This document shows, piece by piece, positions 43,583 to 52,035 of a stretch of 64,000 nucleotides of DNA. The stretch's first letter is position 1, and each line of letters opens with the position of its first letter. Position numbers and translations under genes: made by a program. The DNA lies in contig CAJFQF010000006.1 of assembly GCA_904418995.1 (NCBI GenBank), forward strand, positions 1 to 64,000. The letters are read 5' to 3'. Source of the stretch: Heritagella_A intestinalis (GTDB lineage Bacteria > Bacillota > Clostridia > Oscillospirales > Acutalibacteraceae). The notes beneath the pieces were generated by a model. The model saw nothing but the letters and a program-made list of their open reading frames with translations. It had not been told where the DNA came from and ran no database searches.

Positions 43583-45172
43583 TTAAAATTTTGCCAACAC
43601 CAGGGTGTCCCCTCTCTGGATTTCTGTGTTTCCATCCGGGATAATGGTGTCCTCCTGCCTTTGAATCATGACTACCAGGGTTCCCTCCCCCACATCTAAC
43701 TCCCGCAAATGGCGGTTTTCCCATTTATGGCCCTTTTCAATGCCGATTTCATAGAGAGAAAGATTTTTCCGGTTCTCAAATTCCTGGGCGGCGGCCACCA
43801 GCAGGTCTCCCGGCAGCACCTCTGTATTGCCGTCGGGAACCATATGGGAGCCGTTGCGGATTACCAGTACAATCAAAAAACTGGGGGGAAGAGCGATTTC
43901 CTTGAGCTTTTTGTGGGCCATATGGCTTCCCTCATCAATGTGCATTTTGATAAAGGAAATGCTGCTCTCTTCCTGATAGTCGTTAAAGGTCTTTTGAATG
44001 TCTGCGTTGTAATCAATCATATCCAGCTTCTTGGACATCCATGGCAGCAGGGAACCCTGGAACAGCAGGGAGAGGATGACGATGCAGAAAACCAGATTGA
44101 ATAAATCCAGTTCCATAGAAACCTGGGAAGTCATGACGTAGATGGCGAACACAATAGACGCCACGCCCCGGAGCCCGGCCCAGGAAACCAGGCCGATCTG
44201 CCGCAGGGAGGAGCGGAAGGGCAGCAGCAGGGCGGTTACCGACAAAGGCCGGCCAATCACTGTCATAAACAGCATAATGAGGATGGCGGGCGCCAACACC
44301 TCGGGAAGCTCCACCGGTGTTACCAGTAGGCCCAGCAGGAAGAAAATCATCATCTGGGCGATTCCTGTCACCGCGTCGAAAAAGTGTACCAGTTCTTTTT
44401 TGCCGGCAAGATAGCGGTTCCCCATGAAAATACCGCAGAAATAAACGCTTAAATAGCCGTTTCCGCCCAGGACGGAAGGCAGGGCATAAGCAATAATCGC
44501 GGCGGCCACTACCAAAATCGTCCGGCCCTGGTCCATGTAGAAGGTCAGGTGGTTCAGCAGGAACACACAGCCCCAACCGATTAAAATGCCGCCCAAAATT
44601 CCCAAAACCATCTGCTGGGCAAAAAGCAGGGGGATAGAGACATTTTCTCCAGTGGCCAGGGATACCGTCACCACAGTGAGCAGGTAGGACATGGGGTCGT
44701 TGGAGCCGGATTCCAGCTCCAACAGGGAGTCTGTGTGGTCTTTCAGCGCCATTTTCTTGGAGCGCAGGATGTTGAACACCGAGGCCGCGTCTGTAGAGGA
44801 GATTACGGAGCCGATAATCATGCTTTCAATCCAGGAGAATCCCAAACACAGGTGGACGAAGGAGCCTACCAATAATGCGGTAAACAGCACCCCCAGGCTG
44901 GAAAGTACAAAAGAGCGGGCCAGCACTGGCCGTGCCGTGCGCATATTGGTGCCAAAGCCGCCGTAGAACATCACGAACACCAGGCAGACGGTACATACGC
45001 TTTCTGAAAGGGCGTAATCATTAAAAATAATACCCAGAGGCCCGTTTTCGCCGAAGAGCATCCCCAGGCCGATAAAGATCAGCAGCGATGGTACCGGCAG
45101 CTTTTCGGCAAAGCCGCTGAGCAGGATACAGGCGGCGATAATCACACCCACCAGCAAAAGATATTCTGTCAT
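43583..45172 (-). CDS. K(+)/H(+) antiporter with TrkA-C domains (NhaP2/CvrA-like)
   Basis: A 529-residue CPA1 cation/proton antiporter. About 12 hydrophobic helices span residues 1-385. The exchanger motifs SVISSTDAASVFNILRSKK and LLELESGSNDPMSYLLTVV carry the ion-binding Asp residues. The cytoplasmic C-terminus holds two consecutive TrkA_C (RCK_C) domains, visible as the repeated ending NTEVLPGDLLVAAAQ and NTEIQRGDTLVLAKF, which gate transport in response to a nucleotide ligand such as c-di-AMP or NAD(H). It probably exports K+ or Na+. AAGGAGG precedes the ATG. Confidence 0.92.
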   Translation of the reverse strand: MTEYLLLVGVIIAACILLSGFAEKLPVPSLLIFIGLGMLFGENGPLGIIFNDYALSESVCTVCLVFVMFYGGFGTNMRTARPVLARSFVLSSLGVLFTALLVGSFVHLCLGFSWIESMIIGSVISSTDAASVFNILRSKKMALKDHTDSLLELESGSNDPMSYLLTVVTVSLATGENVSIPLLFAQQMVLGILGGILIGWGCVFLLNHLTFYMDQGRTILVVAAAIIAYALPSVLGGNGYLSVYFCGIFMGNRYLAGKKELVHFFDAVTGIAQMMIFFLLGLLVTPVELPEVLAPAILIMLFMTVIGRPLSVTALLLPFRSSLRQIGLVSWAGLRGVASIVFAIYVMTSQVSMELDLFNLVFCIVILSLLFQGSLLPWMSKKLDMIDYNADIQKTFNDYQEESSISFIKMHIDEGSHMAHKKLKEIALPPSFLIVLVIRNGSHMVPDGNTEVLPGDLLVAAAQEFENRKNLSLYEIGIEKGHKWENRHLRELDVGEGTLVVMIQRQEDTIIPDGNTEIQRGDTLVLAKF

Positions 45173-45359
45173 CGTAGTCCTCCTTCCAGTTGTCTAAACA
45201 CTATTTTCGTCCTTACAGGCCATAGGGAGGACAAGCCAAAAAACCAAATCCGTTTTGATAAATGCAGCGCATTTTCCCGCAAAACCCTGTATCCTTATTA
45301 TAGTATAATTCTTCTAAAGAAAAATGAAAAACTTGTAAAAAGCCGCCTCTCTGTATGCA

Positions 45360-45402
45360 AAAAGCCCTCGGAATCCCGCTGTCGGGCCCGAGGGCTGGTT
45401 TT
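45360..45402. terminator. Terminator of pnp
   Basis: AGCCCTCGG and CCGAGGGCT arms with a 16-base loop. An AAAAA flank on the left gives a T tract for the minus strand. TTTTATC on the right would also serve the plus strand. Confidence 0.75.
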
Positions 45403-45413
45403 ATCAAAAGGGT

Positions 45414-47651
45414 TTATTCGTGATTCCGGGGCTTATTGGTGTTGGCAATAAAGCCGTTGCTGGCTCTGGGCCGGTCATCGTGGCGGCGGTGATGGTTGTC
45501 GCGGCGTTCCTCCCGGCGGCGGGGGCTGTCGGAGATGGTGTTCTCCGGCACCATGCCGTCCAAATCGATGAGGGCGTCACGGCGGGACAGGTTCAGCCGG
45601 CCCTTGTCGTCGATCTCCAGTACCTTGACCTTGACAATATCGCCTACATCAACCACATCGGTGACCTTCTCCGTGCGCTTCACATCCAGGCGGGAAATGT
45701 GCACCAGTCCCTCCTTGCCGGGGGCAATCTCCACAAAGGCGCCGAAGTCCATAATCCGGGTGACCCTGCCGGTGTAGTAGGTGCCGGGCTCCGGGTCGTT
45801 GACAATGGTATCGATAATGGTCATAGCCCGCTGGCACTTTTCCATATCGATGCCGGTGACGAACACGTGCCCGTCTTCCTCCACATCCACCTTGACCTCG
45901 CACTCGGCGCAGATCTTCTGGATGACCTTTCCGCCGGAGCCGATGACCTCGCGGATCTTGTCCACGGGAATGACAGTGGAGAGCATCTTAGGCGCATACT
46001 TGGACAGCTCCGGCCGGGGCTCGGGAATGGCCTTGAGGAGCACTTCATCGATGATATAATCCCGGGCCTTGTGGGTCTTCAGCAGGGCTTCCTTCACCAT
46101 GGCGGGAGTCAGGCCGTCAATCTTCAGGTCCATCTGAATGGCGGTGATGCCCTTGTGGGTGCCAGCTACCTTGAAGTCCATGTCGCCGAAGAAGTCCTCG
46201 ACGCCCTGGATGTCCACCATGGTCATCCAGCGCTCGCCTTCGGTGATGAGGCCGCAGGAAATACCGGCTACCGGGGCCTTAATGGGCACACCGGCGTCCA
46301 TGAGAGCCAGGGTGCTGCCGCACACGGAGCCCTGGGAAGTGGAGCCGTTGGAGGACAGCACTTCAGAAACCAGGCGCAGGGTGTAGGGGAATTCCTCCAT
46401 GGAGGGGATTACCGGCAGCAGGGCGCGCTCTGCCAGAGCGCCGTGGCCGATCTCCCGGCGGCCGGGGCCGCGGCTGGGCTTGGTCTCGCCTACGGAATAG
46501 GACGGGAAGTTATAGTGATGGATATACCGCTTGGTTTCCTCTTCGTCGATGCCGTCCAGCAGCTGGTTGTCGCTAATAGAGCCCAAAGTGGCCACCGTGA
46601 GCACCTGGGTCTGGCCACGGGTGAACATACCGGAACCGTGGGTCCGGGGCAACAGGCCCACTTCAGCGGCCAAGGGCCGGATCTCGTCCATGCCGCGGCC
46701 GTCCACGCGCTTCTGCTCGTCCAGCAGCCAGCGGCGCACCACGTATTTCTGGGTGCGGTACATACAGTCGTCAATGAGGGCTTCCTGATCGGGATACAGG
46801 GGGTCAAAGTGCTCATGCACCTTTTCATATACAGGGATAAGGCGCTCGTCCCGGACGTTCTTGTCGTCGGTATCCATAGCGGCCTTGACGTCTTCCAGGG
46901 CGAAGTTCTTCACCGCTTCCACCATCTCCTCCGGAGGGGTGTTGCTGGGATAGGAGAACTTTTCCTTGCCGATTTCCGCCTGGATGCCCTTGATGAATTC
47001 GATAATGTGCTGGTTGGCCTTGTGGCCGGCGATAATGCCGCTGTACATCACGTCATCGGAAATCTCGTTGGCGCCGGCCTCGATCATGGCGATGCGGGAA
47101 TCAGTGGAAGCCACCGTCACCGCCATTTGGGAGCGCTTGCGCTGTTCAGAGTTGGGGTTGATGACGTATTCCCCGTCCACATAGCCCACGCTCACGCCGG
47201 AGATGGGGCCGTTCCACGGGATATCGGAGATGGAGAGGGCAATGGAGGTGCCCACCATGGCGGTAATCTCCGGGGAGCAATCCTGGTCAACGGACATAAC
47301 GGTGCAGACAATGGAGACGTCATTGCGCATATCCTTGGGGAACAGGGGCCGGATGGGCCGGTCAATGACGCGGCAAACCAGGATGGCCTTCTCGCTGGGA
47401 CGGCCTTCCCGCTTCAGGAAGGAGCCGGGGATTTTGCCCACGGAATAGAGCTTTTCCTCATAGTCCACGGAAAGGGGGAAGAAGTCGATGCCGTCCCGGG
47501 GCTTTTCCGAGGCCGTGACGGCCACGTGTACTACGGTGTCGCCGTAGCGCACCAGGCAGGAGCCGTTGGCAAGCTGGGCCATTTTGCCGGTTTCCACAAC
47601 CAGAGGCCGTCCGGCAAATTCCGTTTTAAAAACGCGGTAATTTTCAAACAT
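45414..47651 (-). CDS. pnp: Polyribonucleotide nucleotidyltransferase (PNPase)
   Basis: A 745-residue 3'-5' phosphorolytic exoribonuclease. It has two RNase PH domains (FAGRPLVVETGKMAQLANGSCLVRYG at the start; the second begins at RTHGSGMFTRGQTQVLTVATLG and carries DIQGVEDFFGDMDFKVAGT), a KH domain (VIPVDKIREVIGSGGKVIQKI) and an S1 domain (YTGRVTRIMDFGAFVEIAPGKEGLVHISRL). The last 35 residues are Arg/His/Asn-rich and species-specific, perhaps for RNA or partner binding. The start at 47651 follows GGAGG; the frame is open upstream without a ribosome site. Last gene of the superoperon, after rpsO. Confidence 0.97.
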   Translation of the reverse strand: MFENYRVFKTEFAGRPLVVETGKMAQLANGSCLVRYGDTVVHVAVTASEKPRDGIDFFPLSVDYEEKLYSVGKIPGSFLKREGRPSEKAILVCRVIDRPIRPLFPKDMRNDVSIVCTVMSVDQDCSPEITAMVGTSIALSISDIPWNGPISGVSVGYVDGEYVINPNSEQRKRSQMAVTVASTDSRIAMIEAGANEISDDVMYSGIIAGHKANQHIIEFIKGIQAEIGKEKFSYPSNTPPEEMVEAVKNFALEDVKAAMDTDDKNVRDERLIPVYEKVHEHFDPLYPDQEALIDDCMYRTQKYVVRRWLLDEQKRVDGRGMDEIRPLAAEVGLLPRTHGSGMFTRGQTQVLTVATLGSISDNQLLDGIDEEETKRYIHHYNFPSYSVGETKPSRGPGRREIGHGALAERALLPVIPSMEEFPYTLRLVSEVLSSNGSTSQGSVCGSTLALMDAGVPIKAPVAGISCGLITEGERWMTMVDIQGVEDFFGDMDFKVAGTHKGITAIQMDLKIDGLTPAMVKEALLKTHKARDYIIDEVLLKAIPEPRPELSKYAPKMLSTVIPVDKIREVIGSGGKVIQKICAECEVKVDVEEDGHVFVTGIDMEKCQRAMTIIDTIVNDPEPGTYYTGRVTRIMDFGAFVEIAPGKEGLVHISRLDVKRTEKVTDVVDVGDIVKVKVLEIDDKGRLNLSRRDALIDLDGMVPENTISDSPRRREERRDNHHRRHDDRPRASNGFIANTNKPRNHE

Positions 47652-47802
47652 TCTGCTTTCCTCCGTTTCTCCGGAGAAGACAGGCGTAATTAGCAATAAA
47701 ACCAATGCGCAGCCGGGCTGCGCCTTCGTTTCACTGCTAAGTACGTCCTCTTCCGCCGGGTAGATTTTTTATTGGGAAACACCTATTTTTCCCAGATAGC
47801 CT

Positions 47803-47833
47803 AAAGGCAGGCAACAAAACGCTGCCTGCCTTT
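47803..47833 (-). terminator. Hairpin between rpsO and pnp
   Basis: AAAGGCAGGCA and TGCCTGCCTTT are perfect arms with a 9-base loop. On the minus strand only TTTAGG follows, so it may be a partial terminator or an RNase III processing site, as known upstream of pnp in E. coli. Confidence 0.6.
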
Positions 47834-47847
47834 CCAGCTTTCTTTGA

Positions 47848-48111
47848 TTACTTACGGATGCCCAGTCTGGCGATGATGGAGCGGTAACGCTCAATGTCCA
47901 CCTTCATCAGGTAGTTGAGCAGGTTACGTCTCTGGCCAACCATCTTCAACAGGCCGCGGCGGGAGTGATGGTCCTTCTTGTGGGTGCGCAGGTGATCGGT
48001 CAGATCGTTGATGCGCTTGGTCAGCACAGCAATCTGCACCTCGGGAGAACCGGTGTCGCCCTCATGAGTGGCGTATTCCTTGATAATCGCAGTCTTTTCT
48101 TCTTTCAGCAT
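47848..48111 (-). CDS. rpsO: 30S ribosomal protein S15
   Basis: An 87-residue S15 that binds 16S rRNA and starts assembly of the 30S platform. It shows EKTAIIKEYATHEGDTGSPEVQIAVLT, LTDHLRTHKKDHHSRRGLLKMVGQRRNLLNYL and the ending IARLGIRK, complete over its length. The ATG at 48111 has AAGGTGG eight bases upstream. It has its own promoter and a structured leader of about 115 bases. Confidence 0.98.
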   Translation of the reverse strand: MLKEEKTAIIKEYATHEGDTGSPEVQIAVLTKRINDLTDHLRTHKKDHHSRRGLLKMVGQRRNLLNYLMKVDIERYRSIIARLGIRK

Positions 48112-48231
48112 AACAAATTCCACCTTTTCTGCGGCAATGCCGCTTTTTCATTTCCCTCATTCACAGAAAGAGGCTGGTGAATTCCCCGTCCGGGGCTTTA
48201 CCCTCTATCCGGGAAAGGGGATAGCCTTAGT
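48112..48231 (-). promoter_or_regulatory. Structured rpsO leader, possible S15 autoregulatory element
   Basis: The leader contains hairpins CCCCG-GA-CGGGG, ATTCAC...GTGAAT and GCGGCA-TT-GCCGC. The last one lies about 20 bases before the start codon. S15 autoregulates by binding its mRNA leader in several bacteria, so this is a candidate for the same control; the structure is unproven. Confidence 0.45.
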
Positions 48232-48260
48232 ATTATACCATGGCCAAGGGCCTTTGTAAA
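48232..48260 (-). promoter_or_regulatory. SigA-type promoter of rpsO-pnp
   Basis: TTTACA (48255-48260) and TATAAT (48232-48237) on the minus strand, with a 17-base spacer. It begins right at the ribF stop, so rpsO-pnp can be expressed separately from the genes upstream. Confidence 0.72.
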
Positions 48261-49232
48261 TTACTTTTCTGCCTCCGCAAGGGAATTCTTTTCATTTTCT
48301 TCCGAAAACAAGCCGTTTTCTGGACGACGCTCCCAGTCCTGGGCGATCTGCCGGGCTGTCTCCCCGTTTCGCAGGATCTCAGCTTGGAGAGCTTCCAGAT
48401 TGTCAAACTTCTTTTCCGGCCGGATGAATGCCAATAAGTCCACAGGGATATTTTTGCCGTATAGATCCCCGGAAAATTCCGGGAGCCAGGTTTCCGAAAG
48501 AGGCCCCTCCGCCCCCACGGTGGGTTTGACCCCGATATTGGTGACGCCGTGATAGGTCTTTCCGTCAATGTGGGCCAGGGAGGCGTAAACCCCGAACCGG
48601 GGCAGGATATAGCCTTCCGGGAAGGGCTGGTTGATGGTGGGGGTTCCCAAGGTGCGGCCCAGCTGCCGCCCGTGTACCACTGGGAAATCATACTGGAAGG
48701 GCCGGCCCAGCATCCGGGCGGCCAGGGCTACGTCTCCCTTTTCCAGGCAGGCACGGATCCGGGTGGAGCTCACCGGCGCCCCTTCTATGGAAACCGGCTC
48801 ACTGACGGAAAGCTCCATGCCCAGTTCCCGGCACATCCGGGCCAGCAGCGCTGTATCCCCCCGGCCTTCCCGGCCAAACCGGAAATTAAAGCCGCAGCAA
48901 ATCTTCTCTACCCGGCACTCCTGGTGCAGAATCCGCACAAAATCTTCCGGCTCCATTTCCCGGATAGCGGCAAAGGGCAGCAGGTATACGGTGTCCACTC
49001 CCATTTGTTCCAGCAGGGATAGGCGCTGCTGGTTGGTGGTGAGCATGGGTACCGGCTGCTTCCGGAGGAGGTTCAGGGGATTTTCCGGGAACGTCACCAC
49101 TGCCGGCAGCAGGCCCGGGGAATCCAGTGCGCTGCCAATGACCCGCTGGTGGCCCAGATGCAGCCCGTCAAAGCTGCCCAACGCCGCCGCCAGAGGGCCC
49201 TGGGGCGTCTGGATATGGTCATAGCATTTCAA
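48261..49232 (-). CDS. ribF: Bifunctional riboflavin kinase/FAD synthetase
   Basis: A protein of about 323 residues. The N-terminal FMN adenylyltransferase domain has the nucleotidyl motif LGSFDGLHLGHQRVI and GFNFRFGREGRGD. After SSTRIRACLEKGDVALAARMLGRPFQ comes the C-terminal flavokinase domain: GRQLGRTLGTPTINQPFPEGYILPRFGVYAS, TNIGVKPTV and ETWLPEFSGDLYG. It converts riboflavin to FMN and FAD. The start is ambiguous between TTG at 49238 and TTG at 49232, both after AAAGGA; the second gives better spacing. Either leaves it clear of the truB stop. Confidence 0.93.
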   Translation of the reverse strand: MKCYDHIQTPQGPLAAALGSFDGLHLGHQRVIGSALDSPGLLPAVVTFPENPLNLLRKQPVPMLTTNQQRLSLLEQMGVDTVYLLPFAAIREMEPEDFVRILHQECRVEKICCGFNFRFGREGRGDTALLARMCRELGMELSVSEPVSIEGAPVSSTRIRACLEKGDVALAARMLGRPFQYDFPVVHGRQLGRTLGTPTINQPFPEGYILPRFGVYASLAHIDGKTYHGVTNIGVKPTVGAEGPLSETWLPEFSGDLYGKNIPVDLLAFIRPEKKFDNLEALQAEILRNGETARQIAQDWERRPENGLFSEENEKNSLAEAEK

Positions 49233-49264
49233 CGTCAAACAGTCCTTTCTTGCAATGGCCGGGG

Positions 49265-50167
49265 TCAGAAGAGCTTCCAAATAGCGAGCTGCCCTTTTTC
49301 CAGCTCCACCCTGCCCAGGCCCAGAAAAACCCCTTCTGGGGATTTCACCCGAATCGCCGCGCCATCTTGGGGCGCGGTTCCATGAAAGGCGGCAATCCGG
49401 CCCAAATCCAGCTGGCCGCCGTTTTGGAACCGCACGGCCTGGGGCCCGGAAACCACCGCTTCCGGCAGGTGGGCAAAGAGGCTTTCCACCGGGCGCAGAC
49501 AGCTTTCCAGGGAGCCGGCCTCTGCCAGCTCTCGGGCGCTGTCCAGCGTCACGGCATCTTCCAGGGTAAAGCCGCAGGCCCGAGTGCGCCGCAGGGAGGT
49601 CATCACGCCCAAGGAGCCCGCCGCCTTGGCCAGGTCGGCGATGAGGGTGCGGATGTAGGTGCCCTTGGAGCAGGAGACCATGAGTTTCCCCTCCCGGGCT
49701 GTTTCGTCATATTCCGTCAGCTCCAGCTGGAAAATCGTCACCGGCCGGGCTTCCCGTTCCACTTCCAGCCCCTTGCGGGCCAGTTCATACAAGCGCTTGC
49801 CGTCTTTGGAGACGGCCGAATACATGGGAGGCACCTGCATGATTTCTCCCCGAAACTGGGGCAGGACTTTTTCCAACACCGCCCGGGAAACCGGGGACTC
49901 GTTGGTCTCCAGCACTTTGCCGGTGACATCCTCGGTATCGGTGGCGAGGCCCAGCCGGAACCCGGCTTCGTAGGTCTTGTCCGTGTCCTCCAGCAAGGAG
50001 GCCGACCGGGTGGCTTTCCCCAGGAGCAGGGGCAGCACCCCGGTGGCCATGGGGTCTAAGGTGCCGGTGTGGCCGATTTTCCGCTCGCGGCACAGGCGGC
50101 GGCAAACCGCCACCACGTCAAAGGAGGTGTAATCGGCGGGCTTGTCAATAATCAGCACACCTGTCAT
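49265..50167 (-). CDS. truB: tRNA pseudouridine(55) synthase
   Basis: A 300-residue TruB that makes pseudouridine 55 in the T-loop of tRNAs. Marks: GVLIIDKPADYTSFDVV, KIGHTGTLDPMATGVLPLLLGKATR with the catalytic Asp, QVPPMYSAVSKDGKRLYELARKG, and MVSCSKGTYIRTLIADLAKAAGS. A short PUA-like C-terminus follows. The ATG overlaps the stop of the DHH phosphoesterase gene (ATGA), showing coupling. Confidence 0.97.
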   Translation of the reverse strand: MTGVLIIDKPADYTSFDVVAVCRRLCRERKIGHTGTLDPMATGVLPLLLGKATRSASLLEDTDKTYEAGFRLGLATDTEDVTGKVLETNESPVSRAVLEKVLPQFRGEIMQVPPMYSAVSKDGKRLYELARKGLEVEREARPVTIFQLELTEYDETAREGKLMVSCSKGTYIRTLIADLAKAAGSLGVMTSLRRTRACGFTLEDAVTLDSARELAEAGSLESCLRPVESLFAHLPEAVVSGPQAVRFQNGGQLDLGRIAAFHGTAPQDGAAIRVKSPEGVFLGLGRVELEKGQLAIWKLF

Positions 50168-51126
50168 AAGCCGCAGCCCTCCAGCTGCCGCTGAATCTCC
50201 GCCAGGAGTTTTTCCTTGACTTCTTCCAAGGGAACATTGTGGAAAGCGCAGCCTGCCGCCGCCCGGTGACCGCCGCCGCCAAAGGCTTCGCAGATAGAGG
50301 CGGCGCTCAGGGGATCATTGGTCCGCAGGGAGACCTTTAGAGAGCCGTCCGGCTTTTCCCGGACGCACACCCCTGCCAGCACCCCTTCAATCTGCCGGGG
50401 CAGGGAGGCCAACCCTTCCAGTTCGGATTCCTCCGCGTGGCACTCCTCCAGCCAGCGCCGGGGCACATACAAAAAGGCGCACCGGTCCTGCAAGTGGAAG
50501 GTCAGGGAATCCAAAGCTCGGCGCTCCACTTCCATGCGGGAGCGGCTCTTGGTGTCGAACATCTCCCGGTTAATATCCGCTGCCCGGGCTCCCAGCTCCA
50601 TGAGCTCCGCGGCCATCCGGTGGGTGCGGGGGGTCACGTTGCCATAGCGGAAGCAGCCGGTATCGGTGCAGATGCCCGTAAACAGGCAGTCGGCAATTTC
50701 CCGGGAAATTTTCACCCGCATTTCCTTAAGGACCAAAAACAAAACTTCACAGGCTGCGGCGGCCCGGGGCTCCACATAGTTCTCTTTGGCAAATCTTTCG
50801 TTGGTGCCGTGATGGTCCAGGCACAAATCCACCTGCTCCCGGTATTCCGCCAGGCCGGGGCCGAAAAGCTGCCGGTCGGCAATGTCCACGCTGACGATAA
50901 ATTTGGGGGCAAAGTCCTGCGCTCCCAGGCCGCCGAACAAATACTGGAATTTTTTCGGCACCGGGTCGCTGCACAAAAACCGCGCCCGCTTCCCAAGGGA
51001 GCACAGGCCCCGCAGCAGGGCAGAGGCGCTGCCCAGGGTGTCCCCGTCCGGGGACTGGTGGCTCAAAATCAGGATGTCGTCCGCTTCCAGCAGCCGCTGG
51101 GCGGCCTGCTCCAATGTGATATCCAT
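50164..51126 (-). CDS. nrnA: DHH-DHHA1 phosphoesterase, NrnA-type oligoribonuclease
   Basis: A 320-residue phosphoesterase of the NrnA/YtqI group that degrades nanoRNA and pAp (or cyclic-dinucleotide products). The DHH domain has ILSHQSPDGDTLGSASALL and LDHHGTNERF; the DHHA1 domain ends with FGGGGHRAAAGCAF, which binds substrate. Between rbfA and truB this gene is standard in Firmicutes. ATG at 51126 is chosen because AGGAG sits eight bases upstream; the GTG at 51135 overlaps the ribosome site. Confidence 0.93.
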   Translation of the reverse strand: MDITLEQAAQRLLEADDILILSHQSPDGDTLGSASALLRGLCSLGKRARFLCSDPVPKKFQYLFGGLGAQDFAPKFIVSVDIADRQLFGPGLAEYREQVDLCLDHHGTNERFAKENYVEPRAAAACEVLFLVLKEMRVKISREIADCLFTGICTDTGCFRYGNVTPRTHRMAAELMELGARAADINREMFDTKSRSRMEVERRALDSLTFHLQDRCAFLYVPRRWLEECHAEESELEGLASLPRQIEGVLAGVCVREKPDGSLKVSLRTNDPLSAASICEAFGGGGHRAAAGCAFHNVPLEEVKEKLLAEIQRQLEGCGL

Positions 51127-51131
51127 GGCGC

Positions 51132-51473
51132 TCACTCCTCCAAATCGTGCAGGATTTTGGAAATATGGGCGCCGTATTCAATGGAATCCGTGGCCTTGAA
51201 AATCAGCTCCGGCACATGGCGCAGGTGCAGGCTGGAAGCCAGCTCCCGGCGGATAAAGCCGGCAGCGCTCTTCAGGCCCTTGACTGCGGTTTTGGCCTGC
51301 TCTATCCCCTCCATGGAGCTGATATACACGGTGCAGTAGGAGAGGTCATTGGTGACCTCCACCCGGACAATGCTGATCATCCCCTGCACACGGGGGTCCT
51401 TCACTTCCCGCAGGATGGCAGTCAGCTCCCGGCGGATATCTTCTGTGGTTCTTCCCATACGATGACTGGGCAT
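51132..51473 (-). CDS. rbfA: Ribosome-binding factor A
   Basis: A 113-residue KH-like-fold 16S maturation factor: RMGRTTEDIRRELTAILREVKDPRVQGMISIVRVEVTNDLSYCTVYIS, with the LHLRHVPELIFKATDSIEYGAHISKIL ending. It binds the 5' helix of 16S rRNA in the immature 30S. GGAGG lies just before the ATG. Its stop touches the nrnA ribosome site. Two small membrane ORFs separate it from infB. Confidence 0.95.
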   Translation of the reverse strand: MPSHRMGRTTEDIRRELTAILREVKDPRVQGMISIVRVEVTNDLSYCTVYISSMEGIEQAKTAVKGLKSAAGFIRRELASSLHLRHVPELIFKATDSIEYGAHISKILHDLEE

Positions 51474-51526
51474 AAACTTCCTCCGTTCTATTTACGAAAC
51501 TACGTGATACGAATCATTCTAAAAAA

Positions 51527-51661
51527 TTACCTTTGCTTTTGAAACCGGTTCCCGGTGCTGGCGTAAAGCAGGCCGGCAATGAGCACAGCGCCTTTTCCGC
51601 ACAGGAACACCAGTCCCAACACAACCATAATAGCGGCAAGGAACCGATAAATAAGGGCCAT
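51527..51661 (-). CDS. 44-residue membrane miniprotein (unannotated small ORF)
   Basis: ATG at 51661 with GAAGGGAT just upstream, TAA at 51527-51529. The product reads MALIYRFLAAIMVVLGLVFL at the start and ends in NRFQKQR: one hydrophobic helix with a basic C-terminal tail. It lies 43 bases after the next small ORF and 53 bases before rbfA, inside the infB operon. It could be an artefact of hydrophobic codons, but the frame, ribosome site and composition fit a real small membrane protein. No family is recognised. Confidence 0.45.
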   Translation of the reverse strand: MALIYRFLAAIMVVLGLVFLCGKGAVLIAGLLYASTGNRFQKQR

Positions 51662-51704
51662 ATCCCTTCTTCTGCTCTTTGCAAGTGCAGTCAGCCGATG
51701 AAAA

Positions 51705-51971
51705 TCAGTTGATTGGGGGGATTTTTCCCCGGCGTTTGTGGGCGGCCGCTTTGATTGCAGTCAGTGCAATCACCAGCAGGGCCAATAACCCGCCTGCAAA
51801 CCATACGATCCGCCGGCTTTTCTCGGTTAAGAACAAAGCGGTTTCCAAATCCATTCCCCCGATTATCGGCACCGATGAGGCGGTATGAAAGACCATATAC
51901 AAGTTGATGCCTGTGCATACAGCCAGAATACCTACAATGGCGAGGGCTCCGCCGATTACCCACTTTTTCAC
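51705..51971 (-). CDS. 88-residue two-helix membrane protein, unknown
   Basis: Start GTG at 51971 with a perfect AGGAGG six bases upstream. Two TM segments (VIGGALAIVGILAVCTGINLYMVF, residues 5-28, and IVWFAGGLLALLVIALTAIKAAA, about 55-77) enclose a short loop (TASSVPIIGGMDLETALFLTEKSRR), with a basic C-terminus. Placed between infB and rbfA on the same strand, it interrupts an operon that is otherwise all RNA and translation genes. No family is recognised; the ribosome site and codon use support it as real. Confidence 0.7.
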   Translation of the reverse strand: MKKWVIGGALAIVGILAVCTGINLYMVFHTASSVPIIGGMDLETALFLTEKSRRIVWFAGGLLALLVIALTAIKAAAHKRRGKIPPIN

Positions 51972-52035
51972 GAGATACCTCCTCTTATAATAACAGGGAG
52001 CCTCCCATACGAAAGACTCCCCGAAATTTCATTCC

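Noticed and set aside
45420..47693. Plus-strand open frame (757 codons) antisense to pnp
   Set aside because: pnp is complete with RNase PH, KH and S1 domains. The antisense translation is low-complexity.
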